Origin: Bog-950 sp044225825
Lineage (GTDB): Bacteria; Bacteroidota; Bacteroidia; Chitinophagales; LD1
Assembly (NCBI GenBank): GCA_044225825.1
Contig: JBGAIB010000007.1
Location: 1 to 64,000 of the forward strand
Direction of reading: 5' to 3'
Length of the DNA stretch: 64,000 bases
Made by a program: the position numbers and the translations under genes. The notes below the pieces were generated by a model, which saw nothing but the letters and a program-made list of their open reading frames with translations, did no database searches and was not told where the DNA came from. Within the stretch, counting starts at the first letter, position 1, and every line of letters begins with the position of its first letter. Positions 25,212 through 34,484 of this stretch are shown one piece after another.

Positions 25212-26822
25212 TCAGTAACTTGATTCGGTTACCTGTTTGTTTTTAGGATACTTAACTGTATACGCAAAGCGCAGCTTCTTACTTTCCTTTGGTGCCAAAT
25301 TCAACTTCCACTCCAAACGGCCTATCTCGGCTGTGTAAACAGCACCATTCGTATCGCCGGGTTCCACTTTAATATCTTCCTGTTTCGATACCGGTAATTG
25401 ATCCAGCACTTCAATTTCAATAGCCACCGGTTTCAGGTTTTTCAGTGTTATATCATACACATAATTATCAATCTTGGTATTCAGTATACACTTCTTGCTG
25501 CTCAGGTCGGTTATCAAGGTGCGCTTTACATTAATGCGCTCATCGCGCCCGAACGAAAGCAACAGGGTATCGCTGGTAATAGCAGGATTAATATAGGACT
25601 TTCCTACATACGCACCATCCAGAAATATGCTGGCATTGCCGGGCAACAAATTGTATTTGCTCCAGTCGGTAACTTTTGCCAGTAAAAAGGCAGCAGGGTC
25701 CAGTTTAGGTACCGTATGGTATACATAGGTGGCAGTTAAATCCTGCTTATCGTAAGTAATGGTATGTGTTTTACCATCACTGGGCACATCCTGGCGAAGG
25801 GCTAAATCGTAACTTACGTTTACGGTATTGTCACTCTGTGTAGCAGCTACATTACCGGCCCACTCATACGTAGCACCGTTATCATCCTCATATTTATCTT
25901 TTCTATTGTAGATAGCCATGTTCATGGCAGGTGCAGCTTCGTTAGTTTTATAAACGCGGTATTCCAGGTAGTTTATGTAAATAGGATTTAAAACCGGGCG
26001 GCTGTTATTCTGGCTCGGATTACCCGTGCAAATACTCAGTTTTACATTCTCCCAATCAAGGCCGGTATTTTGATACACATTGGCCTTTTGTGCCAGGGTT
26101 ACCGGCGAGCCGGGACCATCGCTGCGCAAATCATATTCCGCATTCCAACCCGAATTTCCGGCTGTATAGGCGCACTTTAATGAACCTGTGGTGGCCTGGG
26201 TAGCATATAAGGTTAGCAGCAACTGCCCCCTGGGCTGATTGCGCTTTGCATTTACTTCATTCAACTGCGCCTGCAACTTGCTCTTTAACTCAGTTAACTG
26301 CTTTAGTTGCTTATCAATTGCCAACACCTTCTGCTTAAGTTCCAGTTCGCGGCGGCGGAACATATTCGCCAGCGATTCCACATCCGTGGCTGTAAACGGT
26401 TGTTTCTCGTTTCCCAGCGATTGATTGCTTTTTAATAAAGCCTGCTCCTCTTCATAAACTGTCTTCTCCACTTTTAATTGATCAAAGCGGTCATCCAGCA
26501 ATTCAATACTATCCTGCCAGCGTTTCACCTGCACGGGTTCATCCTTCTGACTTAAAAAATCAGTACCATAAGCTGCACTGATCAATTCCGCCTTGCCTTT
26601 TAAAAATACCTGCAGACTGGCAGGGTCAATACTCGTGCTTATATCCTGTACAATCAGCTCCGTGGTGCCCGCACCTATGCTGAACTCTGCCTCGTGCACC
26701 AGACGCGATTGACTGCGGTAAACGGTTACTTCTTTTAGTTTGGAGTTAACAGGAACCGTGTTATCCTTCGAAAAAGCCGGCAAGGCTGCGGCCAGCAAAA
26801 ACGCAAAAAATAGCTTGTACAT
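25212..26822 (-). CDS. DUF4139 / MuiA-family secreted protein
   Basis: About 536 residues from the Met at 26822, which begins a signal peptide (MYKLFFAFLLAAALPAFS); the frame is open 14 codons further but without purpose. The N-terminal DUF4140-type domain (KEVTVYRSQSRLVHEAEFSI) is followed by a coiled-coil stretch (about 95-200). The C-terminal DUF4139 domain (ATTGSLKCAYTAGNSGWNAE ... AEIGRLEWKLNLAPKESKKL) completes the protein. The family is sometimes called mucoidy inhibitor A-like, but its biochemical role is unknown. It is probably periplasmic or surface-exposed. It is monocistronic and convergent with the receptor gene. Confidence 0.9.
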   Translation of the reverse strand: MYKLFFAFLLAAALPAFSKDNTVPVNSKLKEVTVYRSQSRLVHEAEFSIGAGTTELIVQDISTSIDPASLQVFLKGKAELISAAYGTDFLSQKDEPVQVKRWQDSIELLDDRFDQLKVEKTVYEEEQALLKSNQSLGNEKQPFTATDVESLANMFRRRELELKQKVLAIDKQLKQLTELKSKLQAQLNEVNAKRNQPRGQLLLTLYATQATTGSLKCAYTAGNSGWNAEYDLRSDGPGSPVTLAQKANVYQNTGLDWENVKLSICTGNPSQNNSRPVLNPIYINYLEYRVYKTNEAAPAMNMAIYNRKDKYEDDNGATYEWAGNVAATQSDNTVNVSYDLALRQDVPSDGKTHTITYDKQDLTATYVYHTVPKLDPAAFLLAKVTDWSKYNLLPGNASIFLDGAYVGKSYINPAITSDTLLLSFGRDERINVKRTLITDLSSKKCILNTKIDNYVYDITLKNLKPVAIEIEVLDQLPVSKQEDIKVEPGDTNGAVYTAEIGRLEWKLNLAPKESKKLRFAYTVKYPKNKQVTESSY

Positions 26823-26991
26823 ACATATTTGGTTTGTGGTGATTTTTAAAAATGCCTCTGGCAAAGGCTCTAGTGCGATGCGGGTTAAGTTTCATTTCCA
26901 TAAAATTAAGCTCACCGATTATAAGCTAATCAACTAGCAACCAGCAACAACAGCCTTATCCATGCCCGTTTACCATGCGCAAAATCATTCG

Positions 26992-27019
26992 TTGAACGGC
27001 CTGTTAAAAGTTATATTTG
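26992..27019 (+). promoter_or_regulatory. Promoter of the OmpA-family gene
   Basis: TTG (26992-26994), 17-base spacer, then a perfect TATATTTG (27012-27019). The start site predicted near 27026 lies downstream of the Met at 26962, which rules that codon out and supports starts at 27031 or 27037. Confidence 0.7.
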
Positions 27020-27036
27020 ATCGTCAATTCATGCAC

Positions 27037-29436
27037 ATGAAAAAACTTTTACCCCTGCTGTGCGCCTTGTTGATAGCCCCTTTGGCCAAGGCCCAGTTTT
27101 TTAAAGGATTACAGAGCAGTCCTTATGGCGGTGTAACCAACGTAAGTTATAACCCTGCCATTGCCGATAACAGGTTTATTGCCGATATAAATTTAATAGG
27201 CGCCGGTTTTAACCTCAACAACAACTACGTTGGCGTTAGCCGCGATGTGCTTTTGAAATCAAAAACTGTTGATTGGGACAACTTTCAGGATTTGTATTTA
27301 AAAGAACGCTTAAACGGCAAGGATAAATACCTGTACACCGCTACGCAAATTCAAGGACCACTGTCCTTTATGTTTAGCTGGGGCAAAAAGAAGAATAATA
27401 ATGCACTTGCCTTTACCTATAATTTCAACAGCGTTACGAATGTCGATAATATAGATGAAACCTTTACCCGTATTGCTTATTACGGCGTGGGTTACAAGGC
27501 CGATTCGTTACTGGGCTTCCGCGGGGCAAGTCTGAACGATGAAAATATGTCGGTAAAAACAAATACCTGGATCGACTACGGTATTACCTACTCCCGCGTA
27601 GTTTGGGAAACCGACAAGCACATGATTAAGGTAGGTGGAACACTGAAATTTATACAAGGTATTTCCGGCGGCTATGCGTTTGTAAAAGATTTGAAATACA
27701 AATGGGAGAACTACGATACCCTATCCATCTTTCAAACAAAGGCCGATTACAAATATTCCAAAGGCTTTCTTACCTCCGATGGTTACGCACCTTCCGATTT
27801 AAATAACTTCTACAACAACCTCATCTCCTTTAAGTATTCCACGCCATCGGCGGCAGTTGACTTAGGCCTTGTATACGAATGGCGGCCCGATAAGGAGAAA
27901 TACAAATACCAGATGGACTGCGAGGACAAGTGGCGTTTCGATAAAAACCGCTATACCCTTGCTGCCGGTTTTTCTTTAATCGACTTTGGTGCCATCAACT
28001 ATAAAAAGGGCGAATACAGCGGCAACTTTGTGGCCGATATTCAGAATTGGGATGTAAAGAATGCCAAGTTCCCTGATGGCGTTAAGAGTATTGATGATAC
28101 CATCCGCGCCCGCTTTGTAGTAACACCCGATCAGTCCAATACCTTCCGGATGTGGTTGCCTACCCGCTTTAACTTCTTTGTTGACTATAACATTGCCTAC
28201 GGTTTTGGTGTGAATGCCAACGCCATGCTAGCCGTTGATATGAGCCGCCAGCATACCATGGCACACCACGTGTCTGCATTTACCTTAACACCTAAATTCG
28301 ATCATAGCTGGTTTGGTTTATACCTGCCGCTTACCTATGATGTGATGGGGAACTTTAGCTGGGGTGCTACCATGCGCTTAGGACCACTAATTGTTGGGGG
28401 ACAGGATCTGTTAGGCATGCTTATTAAAAAGCATTCGTTTGGCACCGATATACACGTAGCGCTTAAAATTCCTATTCCTTACCATAAGATACGCGACCAC
28501 GATAAGGATGGCGTTTCGAACAAAAAGGATATGTGTAAAAAAGAAATTGGAACCTGCCTTACCAAAGGCTGTCCGGATAAAGACGGCGATGGTGTAAAAG
28601 ATGCGGACGATAAATGTCCGGATGTACCGGGTCCGATTGAATTAAACGGATGCCCTGACACCGATAAAGACGGCATTATTGACATTGAAGATAGCTGCGT
28701 TTACGATCCGGGCCTGGCTGAATTCCATGGATGCCCCGACCGCGACAGCGACCGTATTATCGACAAACTGGACGAATGCCCTGATGCACCGGGTGTACTT
28801 GCCTTTAACGGTTGCCCTGATCGTGACAACGATAGCGTGCCTGATAAAGCTGATCGCTGCCCTGATGTACCCGGCGACATCAACCACTTTGGTTGTCCGG
28901 ATACGGATGGTGATGGCCTTTACGATTACGAGGACAAGTGCATACAGGTAAAAGGACCGAAAGAAAACAACGGTTGCCCTTGGCCTGATACCGATGGTGA
29001 TGGTGTTTACGATAAGGATGATCAGTGTCCGAAAATATTTGGTGTGGCAGAAAACAAAGGCTGTCCGCAACTGGAGAAAAAGGAAATTGAAACCGTTAAG
29101 TACGCTTTCGAGAACCTGGAGTTTGAAACCGGCAAGGATATCATCCGCAAATCATCGTATGCCAGCTTAAATGCACTGGCCGATCTGTTAGTGAAGAAGG
29201 CTAACTACGGTTTACGCATCGAGGGGCACACCGATAATGTTGGCAGCGACGAAAACAACCTGATACTTTCCAACAAACGCGCCAATGCCGTTAAAAATTA
29301 CCTGGCTAAAAAAGGCGTTGATGCAGGCAAACTGGAAGCTTACGGTTACGGCGAAAGCCGTCCGGTTGCTACCAACGATACTCCGGAAGGCCGTCAGAAA
29401 AACCGCCGTGTTGAAATGACTATTACCTTTAAATAA
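27037..29436 (+). CDS. OmpA-family outer-membrane protein with thrombospondin type 3 repeats
   Basis: About 799 residues from the Met at 27037, chosen because a signal peptide (MKKLLPLLCALLIAPLAKA) starts there and a promoter lies just before. The N-terminal 460 residues form a beta-rich DUF5723-like outer-membrane domain. Then come seven acidic calcium-binding repeats of thrombospondin type 3 form (DxDxDGxxDxxDxC, each ending GCP), and a C-terminal OmpA peptidoglycan-binding domain (FETGKDIIRKSSY, IEGHTDNVGSDENN, RAnAVKNYL, NRRVEMTI). It should link the outer membrane to the cell wall. Related proteins act in T9SS or gliding, but no specific partner is evident. Confidence 0.92.
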   Translation: MKKLLPLLCALLIAPLAKAQFFKGLQSSPYGGVTNVSYNPAIADNRFIADINLIGAGFNLNNNYVGVSRDVLLKSKTVDWDNFQDLYLKERLNGKDKYLYTATQIQGPLSFMFSWGKKKNNNALAFTYNFNSVTNVDNIDETFTRIAYYGVGYKADSLLGFRGASLNDENMSVKTNTWIDYGITYSRVVWETDKHMIKVGGTLKFIQGISGGYAFVKDLKYKWENYDTLSIFQTKADYKYSKGFLTSDGYAPSDLNNFYNNLISFKYSTPSAAVDLGLVYEWRPDKEKYKYQMDCEDKWRFDKNRYTLAAGFSLIDFGAINYKKGEYSGNFVADIQNWDVKNAKFPDGVKSIDDTIRARFVVTPDQSNTFRMWLPTRFNFFVDYNIAYGFGVNANAMLAVDMSRQHTMAHHVSAFTLTPKFDHSWFGLYLPLTYDVMGNFSWGATMRLGPLIVGGQDLLGMLIKKHSFGTDIHVALKIPIPYHKIRDHDKDGVSNKKDMCKKEIGTCLTKGCPDKDGDGVKDADDKCPDVPGPIELNGCPDTDKDGIIDIEDSCVYDPGLAEFHGCPDRDSDRIIDKLDECPDAPGVLAFNGCPDRDNDSVPDKADRCPDVPGDINHFGCPDTDGDGLYDYEDKCIQVKGPKENNGCPWPDTDGDGVYDKDDQCPKIFGVAENKGCPQLEKKEIETVKYAFENLEFETGKDIIRKSSYASLNALADLLVKKANYGLRIEGHTDNVGSDENNLILSNKRANAVKNYLAKKGVDAGKLEAYGYGESRPVATNDTPEGRQKNRRVEMTITFK
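28492..29073 (+). repeat. Seven thrombospondin type 3 calcium-binding repeats
   Basis: Seven Asp-rich units of about 27 residues, e.g. DKDGDGVKDADDKCPD and DTDGDGVYDKDDQCPK. Most end in GCP. They are the linker between the membrane part and the OmpA domain. Confidence 0.9.
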
Positions 29437-29453
29437 GCGCTTCCAGCCGCAAA

Positions 29454-29489
29454 ACAAAAAAGCCGGGTTGCCCCGGCTTTTTTGTTTTT
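29454..29489 (+). terminator. Bidirectional terminator between the OmpA gene and guaB
   Basis: ACAAAAAAGCCGGG pairs with CCCGGCTTTTTTGT over 14 perfect base pairs with loop TTGC. A- and T-runs on both sides serve both convergent genes. Confidence 0.9.
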
Positions 29490-29529
29490 ATACCTAAGCA
29501 GGGTGCTTACACCCCCGCTCGTTGTGTTG

Positions 29530-31011
29530 TTATTTACGCGAATAATTCGGAGCCTCTTTGGTGATGGATACATCGTGCGGGTGGCTTTCCTGTATACCAG
29601 CCGAGGTAATGCGCACAAAGCGGGCCTGTTGTAATAATTTAATTGTTTTTGCACCGCAGTAACCCATACCGGCACGCAAACCACCAATGTATTGATACAT
29701 TACTTCCTGTACGCTGCCTTTAAACGGCACACGGCCTACAATGCCTTCGGGTACCAACTTTTTAATATCATCTTCCACATCCTGGAAGTAACGGTCCTTG
29801 CTTCCCTCCTGCATAGCTTCCACCGAACCCATGCCGCGGTAGCTCTTAAATTTCCGGCCTTCGTAAATAATGGTTTCACCGGGGCTTTCGTCGGTGCCTG
29901 CAAAAATACCACCCGCCATCACGGTATCGGCGCCGGCAGCAATAGCTTTTACAATATCGCCGGTAAAACGTATGCCACCATCTGCAATAATCGGTACACC
30001 TGCTTTTTTACCGCTCAGGCTGGCTTCGTAAATGGCAGTAAGCTGCGGTACACCTACACCTGCTACTATACGCGTGGTGCAAATAGAACCCGGACCAACA
30101 CCAACTTTCACCGCATCCACCCCGGCATCAATCAGCGCTTTAGCACCTTCGCCGGTAGCTACGTTACCACCTACTATATCTATGTTCTTAAATGTTTGGC
30201 GCGCCTTTTTAACCGAAGCTAATACCCCTTTCGAGTGGCCGTGCGCGGTATCTATGCAAACCACATCTACGCCTACCTGCACCAGTGCATCTATACGGTC
30301 CAGCATATCGTAGGTAACACCTACGGCAGCGCCGCTTAATAAACGGCCCAGCTTATCTTTCGATGAATTTGGGTTGTTCTTTACTTTCAGTATATCCTTG
30401 TAAGTAATAAGGCCTACCAGCACACCGTTTTTATCTACTACCGGCAGCTTTTCAATCTTATAGTTCTCCAGTATTTTTTCGGCACTCTTAAGGTCGGCAC
30501 CCTTTGGGGCTGTAATCAGCTTATCCTTGGTCATTATCTCAGCCACCTTGCGTTTAGGATTTTTCTCGAAACGCAAATCGCGGTTGGTTAAAATACCCAC
30601 CAGTTTTTTGCCTGCTGTAACAATGGGAATACCGCCAATCCGGAACTCATTCATCAGGCGTAAGGCCTCGCCTACGGTCGCATCTTCGTGCAGGGTAACC
30701 GGGTCGATGATCATACCGCTATCGGCACGCTTTACTTTGCGCACCATCTCGGCCTGCTTTTCAATACTCATGTTTTTGTGGATGATGCCTATACCGCCTT
30801 CGCGGGCAATAGCTATAGCCATAGCCGATTCCGTAACGGTATCCATAGCGGCCGAAACCAGGGGCACATTAATGGTTATGTTGCGGGTAAAGCGGCTGCG
30901 GATATCTACTTCGCGGGGCAGCACTTCCGAGTAGGCCGGAACCAATAAAACATCATCAAACGTAATACCTTCGAAACCGAACTTATCGGCGGGAGATTTT
31001 TTGATTGCCAT
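29530..31011 (-). CDS. guaB: IMP dehydrogenase
   Basis: A 493-residue enzyme oxidising IMP to XMP, the first committed step of GMP synthesis. The start at 31011 (MAIKKSPADKFGFEGITFDD) matches the family; the frame is open 23 codons further upstream without homology-like sequence. Two CBS domains occupy about 95-210 inside the barrel. The catalytic Cys311 is in GPGSICTTRIVAGVGVPQ, with the phosphate-binding DGGIRFTGDIVKAIAAGA and the flap YRGMGSVEAM present. It is monocistronic, with a terminator after it. Confidence 0.98.
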   Translation of the reverse strand: MAIKKSPADKFGFEGITFDDVLLVPAYSEVLPREVDIRSRFTRNITINVPLVSAAMDTVTESAMAIAIAREGGIGIIHKNMSIEKQAEMVRKVKRADSGMIIDPVTLHEDATVGEALRLMNEFRIGGIPIVTAGKKLVGILTNRDLRFEKNPKRKVAEIMTKDKLITAPKGADLKSAEKILENYKIEKLPVVDKNGVLVGLITYKDILKVKNNPNSSKDKLGRLLSGAAVGVTYDMLDRIDALVQVGVDVVCIDTAHGHSKGVLASVKKARQTFKNIDIVGGNVATGEGAKALIDAGVDAVKVGVGPGSICTTRIVAGVGVPQLTAIYEASLSGKKAGVPIIADGGIRFTGDIVKAIAAGADTVMAGGIFAGTDESPGETIIYEGRKFKSYRGMGSVEAMQEGSKDRYFQDVEDDIKKLVPEGIVGRVPFKGSVQEVMYQYIGGLRAGMGYCGAKTIKLLQQARFVRITSAGIQESHPHDVSITKEAPNYSRK

Positions 31012-31150
31012 GTGCAAACCTACTCCAAATTCAGAAATTTCAAAACCGGCCCGCGTTTGCCGGCCCCACTTTTTGCACAAGCAGGCACCCTTCCCCTTTA
31101 CCTATTTGGGGCTTTGCCGTTCGTGCCATAAAAAATACCTTTAGCCAATC

Positions 31151-32008
31151 ATGGCAAGTGCCCCCGGCCTTCTGCACCGCTTTCTGAAATACCTTAATAT
31201 TCATCCGCAGTTAAACTGGGGGCTGGTACTTGGCTATTTTCTTTTTATCCTGTTCATGCACGACCCGCTCGTCCACCTTTCTATTTGGGTGGAAGCACAC
31301 CTCAGCCTGGCCCTTTACAATCAGGTAACCGTAGTGGTTTACTTAATAACCTTGTTTAGCATAGCGTTTATACTACGTAAACAGTTACGGCTGCATCCGC
31401 AGCACCTGCCGCGTAAAATTTTCTACCTGGCAGCCACCTGCCTTCTCATTGGTATCCACGCCCGCTTTTTGTTCGAAAAAAATATCGAGATCATTCACTC
31501 GCTCGAGTTTACCATACTTGCATTGTTGATGTTTCCCCTGGCAGGCACCTTTGGCGGGGCAATCTTTTTCTGCCTGCCTTTTATGTTGCTGGATGAGTGG
31601 TATCAATACATCTACCTCTATCCCGATTGGAATGATTACCTGGACCTGAACGATATAGTGATGGATACCTATGGCACCGCCCTCATGATGCTGGCTCTTA
31701 TGATTTCAGGAGTTACGGCCTATCGCACAGCAGGGCCTGTATGGAAACGCCGCGAGTTTTATGGCCTGGTTTTCCTGCTGGCCCTGGTAATCGGTGCTTT
31801 ATCTACCTGTTACTTTTCGCCCTATGCCGATACAGGCTGCTCCAATACGGTATTCCTCTTTAACGAAAACGCCGGACCCGAGCCCTTCTTCCGAATCAGC
31901 GAAGGCAGCGGCGCCAGTTTTCATGTAATGAAACCCTACGAAGGTATTGCTGCTATTACAGCCGTTATCCTGTTTTATTTTGGTTTAGACGGCTACTTCT
32001 TTAAGTAA
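31151..32008 (+). CDS. Multi-pass membrane protein with VanZ-like motif
   Basis: A 285-residue protein with about seven hydrophobic segments. The middle has the VanZ-like pattern His116-xx-Glu119 (IIHSLEFTILALL), Asp148-Glu149-xx-Gln152 (DEWYQ), and the acidic run DYLDLNDIVMDTYG (162-175), spaced as in that family. VanZ-like proteins are of unknown biochemical role, linked with resistance to teicoplanin in one case. Its last 16 bases overlap the 3' end of the opposing regulator gene. No operon partner. Confidence 0.7.
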   Translation: MASAPGLLHRFLKYLNIHPQLNWGLVLGYFLFILFMHDPLVHLSIWVEAHLSLALYNQVTVVVYLITLFSIAFILRKQLRLHPQHLPRKIFYLAATCLLIGIHARFLFEKNIEIIHSLEFTILALLMFPLAGTFGGAIFFCLPFMLLDEWYQYIYLYPDWNDYLDLNDIVMDTYGTALMMLALMISGVTAYRTAGPVWKRREFYGLVFLLALVIGALSTCYFSPYADTGCSNTVFLFNENAGPEPFFRISEGSGASFHVMKPYEGIAAITAVILFYFGLDGYFFK

Positions 32009-32277
32009 CTATTAATAGCCTCTACGTATTGCTCAAAAGCAGCAATGCCTTTTTTGGTAACCCTGCAGGTGGTAAGCGGGTAATTACCCCTGAACGATTT
32101 TTCGATGACCAGGTAATCGGCCTCATACAACTTTTGCAACTGCGCACTTAGGTTGCCCGCTGTAGCACCGGTCTTTTCTTTCAGATACGAAAACTCGGCT
32201 TCCTTTACACTTACCAGCAACGATATAATCGCAAGGCGTAATTCCGAATGCAGTAAAGGATCAAGGGGCTTAAACAT
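31993..32277 (-). CDS. Winged-helix transcriptional regulator (HTH_27 / PadR-MarR-like)
   Basis: A 94-residue DNA-binding protein from the Met at 32277 (MFKPLDPLLHSELRLAIISL). Helices and wing: YLKEKTGATAGNLSAQLQKL, then VIEKSFRGNYPLTTCRVTKK. The family is the small single-domain regulators that in Bacteroidota pair with membrane proteins. The start overlaps the end of the upstream membrane gene by eight bases, so the two are translationally coupled. Two palindromes at the operon promoter are good candidates for its own binding sites. The inducing signal is unknown. Confidence 0.88.
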   Translation of the reverse strand: MFKPLDPLLHSELRLAIISLLVSVKEAEFSYLKEKTGATAGNLSAQLQKLYEADYLVIEKSFRGNYPLTTCRVTKKGIAAFEQYVEAINSYLKK

Positions 32278-32860
32278 TTTTCTCGGCTTTGGCAGCGCGC
32301 TGCAAAATAAGACCGGGAATGATGTATCCCGCAAAAGTTGCTCCGGCATTAATCAACAACTGATGCAGGGGCGAGGCAAAATCGGCTGCCACGGCTCCCA
32401 GCCAAAGTACCATGCCGCCGGCTATCAGCGATTTTGCCTTTAAGGCTGTGCCCGAAACAAAGGTTCCTAAGCCTGCCAGCAGCAACACATACGGTATAGG
32501 TGATTGCTCAGCCCGCACGCTAAAGAATATCACCAGAAACAAGGCCACACCTATGCCCGCCCACAGGTAACCGAAAACAATATCCACGTAGGTTTTCACC
32601 TGCTCGGTTTTGCTTTTACGCCATTCGTAAAAAAAGGCGGTTGGCATACCAACCAGGGGCATTACCATCCAGGGCCAAAAATTATTAACCACCTCGTGCA
32701 GGGCCAGATAGTATTGGCCTAAACTGGCGGTAATTACCAATATGCCCCATAGTAAAAAGTGAAAGCCATCATCACTTATCTTGTTCTTAGCCTGGGCTAT
32801 CATGCTTTGAATGATCTGCATGCTCTGGGCATGGCTGATTTCTTTGTCCTGGATTTCCAT
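32270..32860 (-). CDS. Membrane protein co-transcribed with a winged-helix regulator
   Basis: A 196-residue protein with an amphipathic N-terminal stretch (QSMQIIQSMIAQAKNKISDD) and about five membrane helices from residue 33 on. No enzymatic motif is visible. Its stop codon overlaps the start of the regulator gene. Similar two-gene units are common in Bacteroidota, with the regulator repressing both. Possible roles such as sensing or anti-repression are guesses. Confidence 0.8.
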   Translation of the reverse strand: MEIQDKEISHAQSMQIIQSMIAQAKNKISDDGFHFLLWGILVITASLGQYYLALHEVVNNFWPWMVMPLVGMPTAFFYEWRKSKTEQVKTYVDIVFGYLWAGIGVALFLVIFFSVRAEQSPIPYVLLLAGLGTFVSGTALKAKSLIAGGMVLWLGAVAADFASPLHQLLINAGATFAGYIIPGLILQRAAKAEKNV

Positions 32861-32874
32861 GTCGCTGTGTTTTT

Positions 32875-32890
32875 AGTTTATTTATAAACT
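32875..32890 (-). promoter_or_regulatory. Palindromic operator 1, downstream of the -7 box
   Basis: AGTTTATTTATAAACT: seven-base arms (AGTTTAT/ATAAACT) around TT. It lies over the expected transcription start of the membrane-protein/regulator operon. Confidence 0.65.
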
Positions 32891-32895
32891 TGACG

Positions 32896-32926
32896 CAAAT
32901 ATAAACTGGTTTATTTTATAAACCAA
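32896..32926 (-). promoter_or_regulatory. Promoter of the membrane-protein/regulator operon
   Basis: On the minus strand, TTG (32924-32926), 20-base spacer, then TATATTTG (32896-32903), about 36 bases before the start codon at 32860. Operators lie on both sides of the -7 box. Confidence 0.7.
32907..32925 (-). promoter_or_regulatory. Palindromic operator 2, between -33 and -7
   Basis: TGGTTTATTTTATAAACCA: eight-base arms (TGGTTTAT/ATAAACCA) around TTT. It shares GTTTAT-N-ATAAAC with operator 1 and overlaps the -33 element, the position expected for repression. Confidence 0.65.
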
Positions 32927-32971
32927 AATATTTTAACAATTATCCCGGACACCTTTTTCCTTAAAAAATGA

Positions 32972-33331
32972 TTAGCTCTTTGCGTACAAGGTGTTCACTA
33001 CCTCATCTTCATTGGTAAGTTCAAGGTATTGGTCGCGGGCTATCAGGGTGTAATACAATAGCACAAAAGGAATGAAGATTTTATAAATACGGCCGTAAGC
33101 AAAACTGTTGAGGGTAAACCGCAGTTGTTGTTCTTCGGCAATGGTAAAGGTTACTTCCTTACTGCTGCACCAATCTACCCGGGCTTGCAGCCTGTGGGTG
33201 CCGGGCTTTACCATAAAATTCTGCTTCTCGCCGTTTTTCACCACCCCTACTTCCACCCCGTCCAAAATTATCCGTATGCCACGCAAGCGGTTTGTCCACT
33301 CCCGCGAGCGCTTAACCAAAACTGTAGTCAT
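32972..33331 (-). CDS. Small protein with PEGA-like domain and membrane segment
   Basis: About 119 residues from the Met at 33331 (MTTVLVKRSREW). The first 80 residues look like a beta-sandwich: RIILDGVEVGVVKNGEKQNF then VKPGTHRLQARVDWCSSKEV, a pattern seen in PEGA-like modules. A hydrophobic helix follows (IFIPFVLLYYTLIA). Function unknown. It is downstream of and in line with the permease gene (68-bp gap), possibly the third gene of the tgt-permease transcript. Confidence 0.7.
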   Translation of the reverse strand: MTTVLVKRSREWTNRLRGIRIILDGVEVGVVKNGEKQNFMVKPGTHRLQARVDWCSSKEVTFTIAEEQQLRFTLNSFAYGRIYKIFIPFVLLYYTLIARDQYLELTNEDEVVNTLYAKS

Positions 33332-33399
33332 GCCGAGTATTTGATCAAAAATAAACTTTGTACAATATAAACGCACAGCAGTTGTGCACGCAGCGTAAA

Positions 33400-34476
33400 T
33401 TATTTGGGTGCCTTTTTTAGCAGGTAAAAACCAAGCGCCGCAAAAATAAAGTTAGGTATCCACACAGCCAGTAAGGGTGGCAGCGAGGCATTGGTTGCAA
33501 AGGTGATGGAAAACTTCATGATAATCTCATAAATGGCGCTCAGGGCTATGCCCAATACCAGGTGCCATCCCAGTCCGCCGCGCATTTTGCGCGAGGCCAC
33601 ACTAACGCCTATCAGTGTTAAGATGTAAATACTAAAAGCCGAAGCGGTACGCCTGAAGCGTTCAACTTCATAAAACTCGATATCCGGCTGGCCCGATTGA
33701 TACATATACTGGATATACTCCTTCAACTGCGGGGTGGTCATCTCCTCTTTCAGGTGCTGTGTAAACGAAAAGTCCTCGGGCTTAAAGGGTAATACTGTAT
33801 CCAGCGATTGCCCGGTGCGGATAACATCATGGTCGCCATGCACCTCGCGGGTATAGTAATTGGTAATATGCCAGCGTTTGCTGCCCTTGTTCCAGTTTAT
33901 ACGTTCCGAGCGGAGTTTAAATACCAGTTTCCCCTTCTCAAACTTATCAATCGAAAACTTATAGCCGCTGCCATCGGTAGGTTTATAGTTCTCAAGGTAA
34001 ACGATAGTGCCGGGTGCAACCGTGCGGTGAAAGTTATACCCGATACCTTCAAACGGCTTGCTTACGTATTTATGCTCAAAAATATTGCGCTGCACATTGG
34101 CATAAGGCACCACATAATTGTTGCCAATAAAAAATCCCGCAGCTATAATAGTGGCACCTAAAAAGTATGGCCACAGCATGCGGTAAAAACTGGTGCCGCT
34201 GTTCAGTATGGCAATTATCTCGGAACGGTTGGCCAGCTGACTGGTAAAAAAGATAACCGATACCAGCACAAAGAAAGGCCCAATCATAGAGGTGATAAAC
34301 AAGATGAAATACAGGAAGTAGTCGAACACCACTACTTTTACCGTGGCATGGTTTTCTACAAACCCGTCAATCTTTTCGCTCAGATCAATCACCACGGTAA
34401 TACACAGCAGCAATGCCATAATGAACACGAACGTGCCCAGGAACTTTGCTAATATGTACCAATCCAGTTTTTTCAT
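33400..34476 (-). CDS. LptF/LptG-family lipopolysaccharide export permease
   Basis: A 358-residue inner-membrane protein of the YjgP/YjgQ family. It has the N-terminal LDWYILAKFLGTFVFIMALL, helices at about 53-85 and 98-120, a periplasmic beta-jellyroll-type domain (about 125-260), and three C-terminal helices (AFSIYILTLIGVSVASRKMR, GLGWHLVLGIALSAIY, FIFAALGFYLL). These permeases work with LptB ATPase to lift LPS from the inner membrane. The tgt gene lies eight bases upstream, a frequent arrangement in Bacteroidota. Whether it is F or G cannot be told. Confidence 0.92.
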   Translation of the reverse strand: MKKLDWYILAKFLGTFVFIMALLLCITVVIDLSEKIDGFVENHATVKVVVFDYFLYFILFITSMIGPFFVLVSVIFFTSQLANRSEIIAILNSGTSFYRMLWPYFLGATIIAAGFFIGNNYVVPYANVQRNIFEHKYVSKPFEGIGYNFHRTVAPGTIVYLENYKPTDGSGYKFSIDKFEKGKLVFKLRSERINWNKGSKRWHITNYYTREVHGDHDVIRTGQSLDTVLPFKPEDFSFTQHLKEEMTTPQLKEYIQYMYQSGQPDIEFYEVERFRRTASAFSIYILTLIGVSVASRKMRGGLGWHLVLGIALSAIYEIIMKFSITFATNASLPPLLAVWIPNFIFAALGFYLLKKAPK

Positions 34477-34484
34477 GCCGGGGT

